Both the position numbers and the translations under genes were made by a program. Of a DNA stretch of 64,000 nt, positions 44,937 through 53,461 are shown piece by piece. The stretch spans positions 62,001 to 126,000 of the forward strand of contig NZ_LVHI01000039.1 in the NCBI RefSeq assembly GCF_001645385.1, read 5' to 3'. The notes beneath the pieces were generated by a model. It was not told the origin of the DNA and searched no databases. It worked only from the letters and a program-made list of their open reading frames with translations. The number at the start of each line of letters is the position of its first letter. Within the stretch, counting starts at the first letter, position 1. The stretch comes from Rhodococcoides kyotonense. Its GTDB lineage: Bacteria > Actinomycetota > Actinomycetes > Mycobacteriales > Mycobacteriaceae.

Positions 44937-45608
44937 ATGGTCCACGTCACCACCAAGATCGACCGCCCTGCGAAGGAACTCGTCGACGAGCTCGGCGCCT
45001 TCTCGGCCGCAACCATTCACGAGGCTCAAGGACGTTCCGGCGCATTCGATTCCGGCATCAAGCCCCTCGATCGCGACATGTCGTTCTGCGGACCGGCTTT
45101 CACGGTCGTGTGCCATCCCCGCGACAACATCATGCTGCAGGTCGCCATCAGCTACGCCCAGCCGGGTGATGTGCTGATCGTGTCCTCGGGCGACCAGCCC
45201 GCGGGCCAGTTCGGCGACGTGCTCGCCAATGCCTGTGTTGCACGCGGTATCGCAGCACTCGTCACCGACGGCGGTGTCCGCGACTCGCGTGAAATTCGCG
45301 AACTCGGCTTCCCGGTCTTCAGCAAGCATGTGTGCATCCAGGGAACCGTCAAGGAATCCCTCGGGCCGATCAACCAGCCGCTCGTCTTCGGCGGACAGCT
45401 CGTCCGCCCCGGAGATGTGATCAAGGGCGACTGCGACGGTGTCGTGCTGACGCGTAGGGAAGAAGTGCGGTCGGCGATCGACGCCTGCCGCGAACGCGAC
45501 GCCGCCGAGGCGGAGTACATCGAACGCTACAAGCGAGGCGAGACGCCCATTCAGGTCAGCAATCTCGCAGCGGTTCTCGAAAGCAAGGGTCTCACCGTCG
45601 ACGTCTAG
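44937..45608 (+). CDS. RraA/HMG-CHA aldolase family protein
   Basis: A 223-residue RraA-like protein. It has PAGQFGDVLANAC and the GGVRDSREIRELGFPVF stretch, with the aldolase RDxxE at 115-119 (Arg115, Asp116, Glu119). Members with this signature are 4-hydroxy-4-methyl-2-oxoglutarate / 4-carboxy-4-hydroxy-2-oxoadipate aldolases and oxaloacetate decarboxylases, using a divalent metal. It is eight bp after the aminotransferase, so the two likely work in sequence: transamination followed by aldol cleavage. Confidence 0.87.
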   Translation: MVHVTTKIDRPAKELVDELGAFSAATIHEAQGRSGAFDSGIKPLDRDMSFCGPAFTVVCHPRDNIMLQVAISYAQPGDVLIVSSGDQPAGQFGDVLANACVARGIAALVTDGGVRDSREIRELGFPVFSKHVCIQGTVKESLGPINQPLVFGGQLVRPGDVIKGDCDGVVLTRREEVRSAIDACRERDAAEAEYIERYKRGETPIQVSNLAAVLESKGLTVDV

Positions 45609-45614
45609 AGACGC

Positions 45615-46379
45615 TTACCGCGACGAGATCGTCCTGGTCAAGGCCGCGAGATCGACGTCGACAGCACTCGGTGCGCGCAGCGAGGTCACGGTCGCCCACT
45701 TACGGCCGATGAGCCCGGCATCGCTGTCGTCGTCGCTCTCCGCGACGATCTCGTCGAAGCGCACGGTCACGAAGCCCTCGCCTCGGTCGCCGATCTCCGC
45801 CTGCACCGCGCCGAACTCGGCCAACGGCGCAGCGGCGACGCCCTCGAGTTCGTCGAGTGGCACGTCGGGAATGTTGACGTTCAGCACGGAATCCGGCCTA
45901 CCGTTCTCCATCGTCCACCGCACCGCATCGCGTACCACGAGCTCGGCGGTGTCCCAGTGCGTGGGGTTCGTCGTCGCGAGCGACGCCGCCATTGCCACCA
46001 CGCCGTGTGTCGACGCCGTCAGAGCCGCGCCGACGGTTCCCGAATGCAACACGGCCGAGCCGGTATTGGGGCCGTGGTTGATGCCCGACAGCACCAGGTC
46101 GGGTGGATCCCCGAACGCGCCGCGTGTGGCGACGAACGCGATCAGGGCCGGCGACGCCTTCACGGCATACACCGGGACGTCGGCCAGACCGTCGATGGAC
46201 CGGGTCGTGACCGCCAGACGCGCGTCGCTGCCCATCCCCGTCAGCGACGCGCTCGCACCGCTGCGCTCCTCGTGCGGAGCGGCGACGACTACGTCGAGAC
46301 CAGCTTCGACGGCGATACGCGTCAACAAAGCGATGCCGTCGCTGAAGACGCCGTCGTCGTTGGTGACCAGTGCCCTCAT
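45615..46379 (-). CDS. surE: 5'/3'-nucleotidase SurE
   Basis: A 254-residue SurE phosphatase with the metal-binding N-terminal NDDGVFSDG and the conserved Asn/His motif SGINHGPNTGSAVLHSGTVGAA. SurE hydrolyses nucleoside monophosphates and polyphosphate. It is coupled by a four-base ATGA overlap to a PfkB-type kinase upstream, so one operon encodes a kinase and a phosphatase. It ends six bp from the convergent RraA-like gene. Confidence 0.92.
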   Translation of the reverse strand: MRALVTNDDGVFSDGIALLTRIAVEAGLDVVVAAPHEERSGASASLTGMGSDARLAVTTRSIDGLADVPVYAVKASPALIAFVATRGAFGDPPDLVLSGINHGPNTGSAVLHSGTVGAALTASTHGVVAMAASLATTNPTHWDTAELVVRDAVRWTMENGRPDSVLNVNIPDVPLDELEGVAAAPLAEFGAVQAEIGDRGEGFVTVRFDEIVAESDDDSDAGLIGRKWATVTSLRAPSAVDVDLAALTRTISSR

Positions 46380-47356
46380 GACGCGGATCCGAACGGGCGG
46401 ACATCCACGGCCTCTGTCAGTCGCAGGACGAGATCGCGCTGACCGCTGCCGAGGCCACGTCGCGTGACGTTGGCGCTTCCCGCACCGCCACCCAGTTGCA
46501 GAGCGTCCCTCATCGACCTTCCTCTCGCCAGACCGGTCGCGATACCGGCACTCATCGAATCGCCTGCGCCGTGGTGGTCGACCTGACTCAGGTCGGGGGT
46601 CACGATTTCGAGGACTTCGTCGTCCACCAGAGCGAGCGCGGGTTCCGCGGCACGGGAGATGACGACTACCTGGGCGCCCTCGTCGTGCAGCGCTCGCATG
46701 GCCTCGATCAGCGCCTCCGGTTCCTCGGAATCGGCTCGGCCGTCCTCGATCAGATCCTCGTGACTGACCTTGAGCACGGTGAGCCCACCTGCCAATGCGG
46801 CCGTCATCGTCGGTCCGGACAGATCCGCCACGATCGGCACCCCGAGCGCAGTCAGATCGGCGGCCAGTCGGGTGTAGAGCTCGGGTGGGACGACGTTCCC
46901 GGAGTGGGGTCCGCCGAGAATGGCGATGTCGCTCTTGCTTCCGACTGCAAGCGACAGGCCGAACAAGTCGTCCAGTGCGTGGCGCGCCAAGGGCGGCGGG
47001 TCGACGGTCGCGACTTCCTTGCGTTCCCCGTCGCGGCGGTCGTGCACGTACGAACCGCTTTCCTGGCCGATCTCGACGGCCTCGACCTTGATGCCCTCGC
47101 GTTCGATGAGGTCACGCAGAACGCCACCGATCTCACCACCGAAGACCCCGCACAGCGTCACATCCAGGCCGAGCACCGAAGCCATCCGGGAGATCCAATG
47201 CCCTTGGCCACCCGCATGCACGTGCAGTTCCGGGTCACCGCTGGGCGAACAATCCAGCGTCACCGTCAACAACGGCGAAGGGGCGAATACGAATGCGGTC
47301 GGACTTTCGCGAATGTCAGGCACCGAGACGGAATGCCCGATCCACGCGCGGGTCAA
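46376..47356 (-). CDS. PfkB-family sugar kinase
   Basis: A ribokinase/PfkB-fold kinase of about 326 residues with GGQGHWISRMASVLG near the sugar-binding face, and the anion-hole HHGAGDSMSAGIATGLARG that carries the catalytic Asp. It resembles 1-phosphofructokinase/LacC-type members. The start is uncertain: a TTG at 47356 with GAAAAG five bases upstream is used here; an ATG at 47404 and a GTG at 47323 are alternatives with no ribosome site. The substrate is unknown. Divergent from mycothione reductase. Confidence 0.8.
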   Translation of the reverse strand: MTRAWIGHSVSVPDIRESPTAFVFAPSPLLTVTLDCSPSGDPELHVHAGGQGHWISRMASVLGLDVTLCGVFGGEIGGVLRDLIEREGIKVEAVEIGQESGSYVHDRRDGERKEVATVDPPPLARHALDDLFGLSLAVGSKSDIAILGGPHSGNVVPPELYTRLAADLTALGVPIVADLSGPTMTAALAGGLTVLKVSHEDLIEDGRADSEEPEALIEAMRALHDEGAQVVVISRAAEPALALVDDEVLEIVTPDLSQVDHHGAGDSMSAGIATGLARGRSMRDALQLGGGAGSANVTRRGLGSGQRDLVLRLTEAVDVRPFGSAS

Positions 47357-47513
47357 ACGGACTTTTCGGACGCCGTCGATGCCGGCGGCGCCGCCGTCGT
47401 GCATGTTTCGCGGGGCGACGGTTCGGCAACACCGAAGAGGTGTGGCCCTCTCGCGCGCCTCGCCCGAAGCGCGGTGTGAACCAGGCACACGACCACCGAA
47501 AGGGCTCGCACAC

Positions 47514-48884
47514 GTGCACTTCGACATCGTCATCATCGGCGCAGGTTCGGGAAACATGGTCGCGGACAGCCGCTTCGACGACAAGTCCGTCGCCATCGTC
47601 GAGGAAGCCGCCTTCGGTGGTACCTGCCTGAACGTCGGATGTATCCCGTCGAAGATGTTCGCGTACACGGCCGATGTGGTCGACACCGTCGTCGGCGCGC
47701 CGAGTTTCGATGTACCTGTCGATCAGGACTCGGTGTCGGCCCGGTGGCCCGACGCTCGCGATCGCATCTTCGGTCGCCTCGATCGTGACGCGCGCGACGC
47801 GCGTCGGGGGCGTGAGGAGGCCCCCAACATCACGGTCCTGACCGGAACCGCCCGGTTCGTCGGTGAGAAATCCTTGCGCGTCGAACTGGCGGACGGATCG
47901 ACGACCGATGTCAGCGGCGATCGCATCGTCGTCGCGGCGGGAAGCAGACCCGTCGTCCCCGACGCTCTCGCCGGCGACGACATCGGCTGTCACACATCGG
48001 ATTCCATCATGCGCATCGACGAGGCCCCGACGCGCCTCGCCGTTCTGGGCGGCGGGTACATCGGAGCCGAATTCGCACATATCTTCTCGCGCTTCGGGTC
48101 GGCCGTCACGATCATCGAACCGTCGAAGACTCTGTTGTCGGGCCACGACGAGACGATCACCGACACCTTCACGACAGTGTCCTCGGCCCGCTTCGATCTT
48201 CGACTGGAGAACTCGGTGACGGCGGCACGCCGCACGGCCGACGGCATCGTCCTGTCACTGGAGAACGGCGACACACTGACCGTCGACACCGTGCTGGTCG
48301 CGACGGGGCGCACACCCAACACCGATCGACTCGACTGCGCCGCAGCAGGACTCGACATGGACGACGACGGGCACCTGCTCACCGACGCGCAACAACGCAC
48401 CAACGTCGACGGCATCTTCGCGCTCGGTGACATCTGCGCGTCCGTTCCACTCAAGCATGTCGCCAACCGTGAAGCGAAGGTGGTGGCACACAACCTGGCC
48501 GACCCGGACCATTTCCTCCGGATGGACGACGACCTCGTGCCGTCGGCTGTCTTCACCATTCCCCAGATCGCCAGCATCGGAAAGACGGAACAGCAACTGC
48601 GAGACTCGAACACCGCCTACGTGGTCGCACAGAAGAAGTACTCGGACGTCGCCTTCGGGTGGGCCATTCAAGACGACACGGGTCTGTGCAAGATCCTGGC
48701 CGACCCGGACAGCGGTCGAATACTGGGCGCCCACATTCTCGGACCGCAGGCGGCGACGATGATCCATATTCTTTCCGTCGCAATGCACTTCGACATCTCG
48801 GCGCAAGACCTCGCCCGACGGCCGTTCTGGACACATCCGGCGCTCCCGGAACTGATCGAGAACACGCTGTTGGACATTCACTGA
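47514..48884 (+). CDS. mtr: Mycothione reductase
   Basis: A 456-residue flavin disulfide reductase with FAD loop IIGAGSGN, redox-active disulfide GGTCLNVGCIPSK, NAD(P)H loop GGGYIGAEFA, and C-terminal catalytic HPALPELIENTLLDI. It lacks one Gly in the second position of the FAD motif, as mycothione reductases do (GAGSGN rather than GGGPGG), and its length matches M. tuberculosis Mtr (about 459). It keeps mycothiol reduced. The GTG at 47514 follows GAAAGGG. Confidence 0.92.
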   Translation: MHFDIVIIGAGSGNMVADSRFDDKSVAIVEEAAFGGTCLNVGCIPSKMFAYTADVVDTVVGAPSFDVPVDQDSVSARWPDARDRIFGRLDRDARDARRGREEAPNITVLTGTARFVGEKSLRVELADGSTTDVSGDRIVVAAGSRPVVPDALAGDDIGCHTSDSIMRIDEAPTRLAVLGGGYIGAEFAHIFSRFGSAVTIIEPSKTLLSGHDETITDTFTTVSSARFDLRLENSVTAARRTADGIVLSLENGDTLTVDTVLVATGRTPNTDRLDCAAAGLDMDDDGHLLTDAQQRTNVDGIFALGDICASVPLKHVANREAKVVAHNLADPDHFLRMDDDLVPSAVFTIPQIASIGKTEQQLRDSNTAYVVAQKKYSDVAFGWAIQDDTGLCKILADPDSGRILGAHILGPQAATMIHILSVAMHFDISAQDLARRPFWTHPALPELIENTLLDIH

Positions 48885-48911
48885 AATCATCTCGAACGAA
48901 AGGACATGCAC

Positions 48912-49790
48912 ATGACCGACCCGACGACCAGGTTTCCGATGCCCGAACGGAGCGGACAGCCGGAACTGCCGCATCCAGGGCTGACCCAGGACATGGTGAC
49001 CGCTCCCGACCACGGAGAGAACAGCTACCGCGGATCCGGGCGACTGGACGGGCGCAAAGCACTGATCACGGGCGGCGATTCGGGAATCGGCCGCGCGGTC
49101 GCGCTGGCGTTCGCGAGAGAAGGCGCCGACGTCGTCATCGCGCACCTCGAAGCGGAGGCTGCCGACGCCCAGGCGACCGTCGAACTGATCGAATCCGCGG
49201 GACGTTCCGGACGCGCGATCGCATGCGACATCACCGACGAGGCGCAGTGCGCTTCTCTGGTATCCGCGGCGGTCGACACACTCGGCGGCCTCGACATTCT
49301 GGTCAACAACGCCGCGTACCAGATGGCCCAGAACGGCGGTATCTCCGACATCACTACCGAACAGTTCGATCGGGTGCTCAAGACCAACCTGTACGCACTG
49401 TTCTGGATTTCGAAAGCCGCTGTGGGAGTGATGAAATCGGGGTCCACGATTGTCAACACCACGTCGATTCAGGCGTCGAATCCCTCGCCGGAGCTGTTGG
49501 ACTACGCTACGACGAAGGCCGGTATCGTGGCCTTCACCAAGGGTCTGTCCGCTGATCTCGCCGAGCGCGGAATCCGTGTGAACGCTGTCGCTCCGGGACC
49601 GATCTGGACCCCGTTGATACCGGCGACCATGCCCGCATCCAAGTTCGAGAAGTTCGGTGAGACGGTCCCTCTCGGACGCCCAGGACAACCTGCCGAGCTC
49701 GCGCCCGCGTACGTGTTCCTGGCCTCGGACGATTCGAGCTACATCACCGGCGAGACCATCGCCGTGACCGGGGGAACGCCGATGACGTGA
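48912..49790 (+). CDS. SDR, general-stress (YhdF/YdaD-like) type
   Basis: A 292-residue SDR with a 45-residue N-terminal extension containing ELPHPGLTQDM and ENSYRGSGRLDGRKALITGGDSGIGRAVA, a hallmark of stress-induced YdaD/YhdF-type SDRs. NNAAYQ and catalytic YATTK follow. Substrate unknown; relatives are osmotic or general-stress proteins. I use ATG 48912, eight bases after GAAAGGA; ATG 48906 is too close. The gene follows mtr by 27 bp and may be co-transcribed. Confidence 0.87.
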   Translation: MTDPTTRFPMPERSGQPELPHPGLTQDMVTAPDHGENSYRGSGRLDGRKALITGGDSGIGRAVALAFAREGADVVIAHLEAEAADAQATVELIESAGRSGRAIACDITDEAQCASLVSAAVDTLGGLDILVNNAAYQMAQNGGISDITTEQFDRVLKTNLYALFWISKAAVGVMKSGSTIVNTTSIQASNPSPELLDYATTKAGIVAFTKGLSADLAERGIRVNAVAPGPIWTPLIPATMPASKFEKFGETVPLGRPGQPAELAPAYVFLASDDSSYITGETIAVTGGTPMT

Positions 49791-49806
49791 GGCGACTCCG
49801 TCGTCG

Positions 49807-50463
49807 TCATCGGGTGCTCGGGGCCTGCCACAACCCGACGATCGCGTCGATCAGATCGGTACCGCACCGATTCCACTCCTCGACGGGGTCCGCGCGCGAG
49901 TCGGCGACGTCCCGTTCCGTTTCGGCGACGAAGTGTGTCATCAGGTTGCGTGCCATCGCCCCGCGCGAGCTCCTGACGTCGGCGGGCAGGTCGGGCTTGC
50001 GCGCGTCGAGGCCCGCGACGATGCGACGCAGCGATGCAGACGCGAGTGCTTCCTCGTACACGATCGGACGGAGCACGGGATCGGTGATCACCTGCGCGGC
50101 GAATCGTGCATACCACGTCGGACGTCCGAGCTGCGCCAAATAGTCGGTCGACGGCCTGACGAGAAGCGTGATCCATGTGCGCAGATCGTCTCGGTCCGAG
50201 TCGTCGTTCGCATCCGATTCCAGCAGGTCTCGCCGGATTCGCTCTATACCGCGAGCGTGTTTGACGACGATCGCGCGCACCAGGTCTTCCTTCGTACCGA
50301 AGTGGTAGCCGACAGCCGTGTTGTTCCCTTGGCCCGCAGCTTCGCTGACCTGACGGTTCGACACTGCGAACACGCCCTGTTCGGCGAACAGCCGTTCTGC
50401 GGCAGTCAGAATCACCTCGCGCGTCTCTGCCGCGCGAGGTGATCTGCTCTTCGAATGCGTCAC
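49807..50463 (-). CDS. TetR-family regulator
   Basis: A 218-residue TetR protein with the N-terminal TREVILTAAERLFAEQGVFAVSNRQVSEAAGQGNNTAVGYHFGTKEDL. The GTG at 50463 is seven bp after the efflux gene stop, so the pair is co-transcribed and this protein is the likely autorepressor, acting on the palindrome in the efflux promoter. The ligand domain is unremarkable. Confidence 0.88.
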   Translation of the reverse strand: MTHSKSRSPRAAETREVILTAAERLFAEQGVFAVSNRQVSEAAGQGNNTAVGYHFGTKEDLVRAIVVKHARGIERIRRDLLESDANDDSDRDDLRTWITLLVRPSTDYLAQLGRPTWYARFAAQVITDPVLRPIVYEEALASASLRRIVAGLDARKPDLPADVRSSRGAMARNLMTHFVAETERDVADSRADPVEEWNRCGTDLIDAIVGLWQAPSTR

Positions 50464-50470
50464 TGCAGCA

Positions 50471-51949
50471 TTATCGGGCCGAGACCGACTCGTCGTCGTC
50501 GGAGACCGCCACCGACCGGCTCGCATCGGCGTCCGGTCGTGCCGGAACGAACCGCGGCAGGAAGGCTGCGATCACCAATGCGACAACCGCCGCGCCCGCG
50601 GCGACCCCCATGACGACCTTGAAACCGTCCTGCGACGGCAACGACACCGAGCCCATCGACATGGTCATCTGCGCGAGGATCACGCCCGCGACCGCACTTG
50701 CGAACGACGTTCCGAGAGAACGCATCAGCGTGTTGAAGCTGTTCGCCGCGGCAGTCTCCGACGCGGGGACGGCTCCCATGATCAACGCAGGCATCGCACC
50801 GTAAGCCAGACCGGTGCCCGCACCGATGACGAGCGAGACCAGAACGAGCTGCCACACGGCGCCCATCAGGAAGACGCCGCCTCCGTAACCGATTGCCACC
50901 GTGATCGCACCCACCATCAACGTCACCTTCGGACCCATGGTGGTCGTGATTTTCGACGAGAGCGGCGCCACCACCATCATGACGAGACCGGACGGCGCCA
51001 TCACGAGACCGGACAACAGCATCGACTGCCCCAATCCGAATCCGGTCTCCTTCGGCATCTGCAGAACCTGCGGAAGAACCAGCGTCATCGCGAACATCGC
51101 GAAGCCGAACACGATGGACGCGAGGTTCGTGAACAACACCTGCTTGCCGACACTGACGCGCAGATCGACGAGCGGCTGCGCCACTCGAAGTTCCCACCAG
51201 GCCCACACCGCGAACGCAGCCGCCGCGACGACGAAGCACGCCAGCGTCGTGCCACTGCTCCAGCCCCACGTTGCGCCCTTCGAGATCCCGAGGAGCAGCG
51301 TGACGAGGCCGATCGACAGCGAGGCCGCACCACCGAAATCGAACCGACCACCGGTGCGGACGGCCGATTCGGGGACGACCGTGACGACCAGCACCGTGAC
51401 GACCGCACCCAGCCCGGCCGCGGTCCAGAACAGGAAGTGCCAGTTCGTGTATTCGGCGATCAAGGCGGCTGCAGGCAATCCCAGTGCACCGCCGACGCCC
51501 AACGAAGCGCTCATCAAAGCGATGGAGCCGGGCAGTTTGTGCACGGGCAGGACGTCCCGCATGACGCTGATCCCCAGCGGAATCACGCCCGCTGCAAGTC
51601 CTTGCAGCGCGCGCCCTGCGACGAGCGGAACGAGGCTGCTGCTCAGCGCGCCGACCACGGACCCGGCAATCAGGAGCCCGAGGCTGACGAGCAGCATCCG
51701 ACGCTTACCGAACATGTCTCCGAGACGACCCATCGTCGGGACCGCGACTGCTCCGGCCAAGAGCGTCGCCGTCACCACCCACGCGGTGTCCGACGCCGGC
51801 GCGTTCAGCAGCGACGGCAACTGCGGGATCAACGGAATGACAAGGGTCTGCATCAGTGCGACGACGATGCCCGCGAACGCGAGTACGGCGACGACCGGAC
51901 CCGTTGCGGGCGCGTGCTGCTCGTCGTGCGCAGCGTGCGTAAAGCTCAT
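50471..51949 (-). CDS. DHA2-family (EmrB/QacA-type) multidrug efflux MFS
   Basis: A 492-residue, 14-segment major-facilitator pump. It shows GRLGDMFGKRRMLL after segment two and the motif-C-like GRALQGLAAGVIPLGISVMRD. DHA2 proteins export drugs with protons. The ATG at 51949 has CTGGAG upstream; longer frames run through the promoter. It is followed by a TetR gene and has a readable promoter and operator. Confidence 0.9.
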   Translation of the reverse strand: MSFTHAAHDEQHAPATGPVVAVLAFAGIVVALMQTLVIPLIPQLPSLLNAPASDTAWVVTATLLAGAVAVPTMGRLGDMFGKRRMLLVSLGLLIAGSVVGALSSSLVPLVAGRALQGLAAGVIPLGISVMRDVLPVHKLPGSIALMSASLGVGGALGLPAAALIAEYTNWHFLFWTAAGLGAVVTVLVVTVVPESAVRTGGRFDFGGAASLSIGLVTLLLGISKGATWGWSSGTTLACFVVAAAAFAVWAWWELRVAQPLVDLRVSVGKQVLFTNLASIVFGFAMFAMTLVLPQVLQMPKETGFGLGQSMLLSGLVMAPSGLVMMVVAPLSSKITTTMGPKVTLMVGAITVAIGYGGGVFLMGAVWQLVLVSLVIGAGTGLAYGAMPALIMGAVPASETAAANSFNTLMRSLGTSFASAVAGVILAQMTMSMGSVSLPSQDGFKVVMGVAAGAAVVALVIAAFLPRFVPARPDADASRSVAVSDDDESVSAR

Positions 51950-51989
51950 GAGAACTCCAGAAATAGGGGACGTGCGACCGCCATGTGGT

Positions 51990-52001
51990 TCAGTCGACTG
52001 A
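51990..52001. promoter_or_regulatory. Candidate TetR operator (12-bp palindrome)
   Basis: TCAGTCGACTGA is perfectly self-complementary and lies just downstream of the predicted -10 box of the efflux gene, about 41-52 bp before its ATG. A repressor bound there would block transcription; the TetR gene is next to the target. Confidence 0.65.
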
Positions 52002-52004
52002 CTT

Positions 52005-52033
52005 AAACTACGAACGTTGCTTGTATCCGTCAA
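52005..52033 (-). promoter_or_regulatory. Sigma70-type promoter of the efflux operon
   Basis: On the minus strand, TTGACG (52033-52028) is followed after 17 bp by TAGTTT (52010-52005). Spacing is ideal and the -35 is five of six to consensus. The start codon at 51949 leaves a leader of about 50 bases. Confidence 0.6.
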
Positions 52034-52059
52034 CTAATTCGCGGTGGATGTGTCCTCTA

Positions 52060-52668
52060 TCACGCGACGGGCTGACGCAAGATGGTGCGCAGTTTCGACG
52101 CGTCCACGCGGCGTGGGTCGTTCAGATAGATCTCGTGATGCTTGCCGGTCATCGTCAGCCCCGCTTCGGGCAGATAGCGGTGATGCAGTTCTGCGAGCAC
52201 AGGAGCCTCGTCGTCGTAGGGGCCCACATGGAGCGTCTGAACACACCGGCCTTCTCGAAGCGTCTCGACACGCACCGCGTCGATACTCCGCGGGTTGCTC
52301 TTGCCCCTCACGGCGACGACGGCCGCGTCGAACATCGACGCGTCGATCCAGTCCGGCACCATGATCATGACCGTCCAGTGCCATGCCGTTTTGTCCCGAG
52401 CGGTCGTGAACGAGTCCATGTCCGGCGCCCACCACAGCGCCTCCAGCGGCGGTACGACGTAGTCGCGTGTCAGATCGCGTTTGCTGGCGAACTTCAGCGT
52501 GTACGCCACCGGGTACAGCGCGGCGAGCGCATCGGCGTATGCGGATGCAGTGTTGGGGTCGCCCTGACCGTCGATCATCGCGTACTGCATCGGCGGCATG
52601 TCGACGACTCGAAACTCGCCGAGACGCGCGACGTATCCGTCGAGTGTCGTCTTGAAATCGACCTTCAC
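52060..52668 (-). CDS. GyrI-like small-molecule-binding protein
   Basis: A 202-residue protein of the GyrI-like family. It has DFKTTLDGYVARLGEFRVVDMPPMQYAMIDGQGDPN at the start and GRCVQTLHVGPYDDEAPVLAELHHRYLPE, the phrase seen in GyrI/AraC-ligand-binding folds. Such proteins bind hydrophobic small molecules and some hydrolyse them. The GTG at 52668 marks the family N-terminus. An inverted repeat lies upstream. No partner gene is adjacent. Confidence 0.8.
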   Translation of the reverse strand: MKVDFKTTLDGYVARLGEFRVVDMPPMQYAMIDGQGDPNTASAYADALAALYPVAYTLKFASKRDLTRDYVVPPLEALWWAPDMDSFTTARDKTAWHWTVMIMVPDWIDASMFDAAVVAVRGKSNPRSIDAVRVETLREGRCVQTLHVGPYDDEAPVLAELHHRYLPEAGLTMTGKHHEIYLNDPRRVDASKLRTILRQPVA

Positions 52669-52686
52669 GCCGGGCCCCGTCCGTCG

Positions 52687-52721
52687 GTTCAGGCGATCAC
52701 AGTACCGCTGACCGCCTGAAC
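52687..52721. repeat. Nine-base inverted repeat upstream of the GyrI-like gene
   Basis: GTTCAGGCG (52687-52695) and its exact complement CGCCTGAAC (52713-52721) are 17 bp apart, in the intergenic region between the GyrI-like gene and DedA. The outer spacing of about three helical turns fits a regulator dimer or a stem-loop. Confidence 0.55.
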
Positions 52722-52770
52722 GAGGACTCGACCGAGCACGCCACGGCGCCCGAATCGTCCATTTCGTACA

Positions 52771-53433
52771 GTGGATGCAGTGAACCACGTATCGAGCATC
52801 GCTGCATCCGAGAACGAGCTGGGTGGACTGGCCGGTTGGGCCGTCGGATTGATGGAGGCGATCGGCGGCCCAGGAGCGGGCATCGCGGTCGCGGCGGAGA
52901 ACTTCTTCCCTCCCCTGCCGAGTGAGATCATCCTGCCGTTGGCGGGGTTCACCGCGTCGCAAGGCGGGATGACGCTGTTCAGCGCGTTGTTCTGGACCAC
53001 AGCAGGCTCGGTGATCGGCGCGCTCGTTCTGTACTGGCTGGGCGTGAAGCTCGGGCGTGACCGGATGTACGCGATCGTCGACCGCATGCCGTTCGTCGAC
53101 ACGAATGATCTCGCGAAGGCAGAGGATTGGTTCGCCCGCCACGGTCGATCGGCGGTGTTCTTCGGTCGCATGATTCCGATGGTGAGATCGGGCATCTCCG
53201 TACCTGCAGGCGTCTCTCGCATGCCCGTCCTGCAGTTCACCCTCTACACCACGCTCGGCAGCCTGATCTGGAACTCGATCTTCGTCCTCGCCGGCTACTT
53301 CCTCGGCGAGAACTGGCACTACGTCGAGAATTACGCCTCGGTTTTCCAGTACGTCGTCATCGGGGTCGTCGTCGCTCTGGTCGTGTTCTTCGTCGTGAAG
53401 AAGAGGAAGAAGCGCCGCCAGCCGGCCTCCTGA
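52771..53433 (+). CDS. DedA-family membrane protein
   Basis: A 220-residue DedA protein. It has the family ENFFPPLPSEIILPLAGF, RHGRSAVFFGRMIPMVRSGISVPAGVSRMP with the essential Arg residues, and about five membrane segments with a very basic C-terminus (KKRKKRRQ). DedA proteins act as phospholipid flippases or support membrane potential. Several starts are possible: GTG 52771 or GTG 52780. Confidence 0.9.
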   Translation: MDAVNHVSSIAASENELGGLAGWAVGLMEAIGGPGAGIAVAAENFFPPLPSEIILPLAGFTASQGGMTLFSALFWTTAGSVIGALVLYWLGVKLGRDRMYAIVDRMPFVDTNDLAKAEDWFARHGRSAVFFGRMIPMVRSGISVPAGVSRMPVLQFTLYTTLGSLIWNSIFVLAGYFLGENWHYVENYASVFQYVVIGVVVALVVFFVVKKRKKRRQPAS

Positions 53434-53461
53434 CGAAGACCGGCCGACGGCGTCGAACCGT

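Noticed and set aside
46920-47513. Plus-strand extension ahead of mycothione reductase
   Set aside because: It runs through the PfkB gene antisense; the enzyme's FAD motif starts right after GTG 47514, which has a ribosome site.
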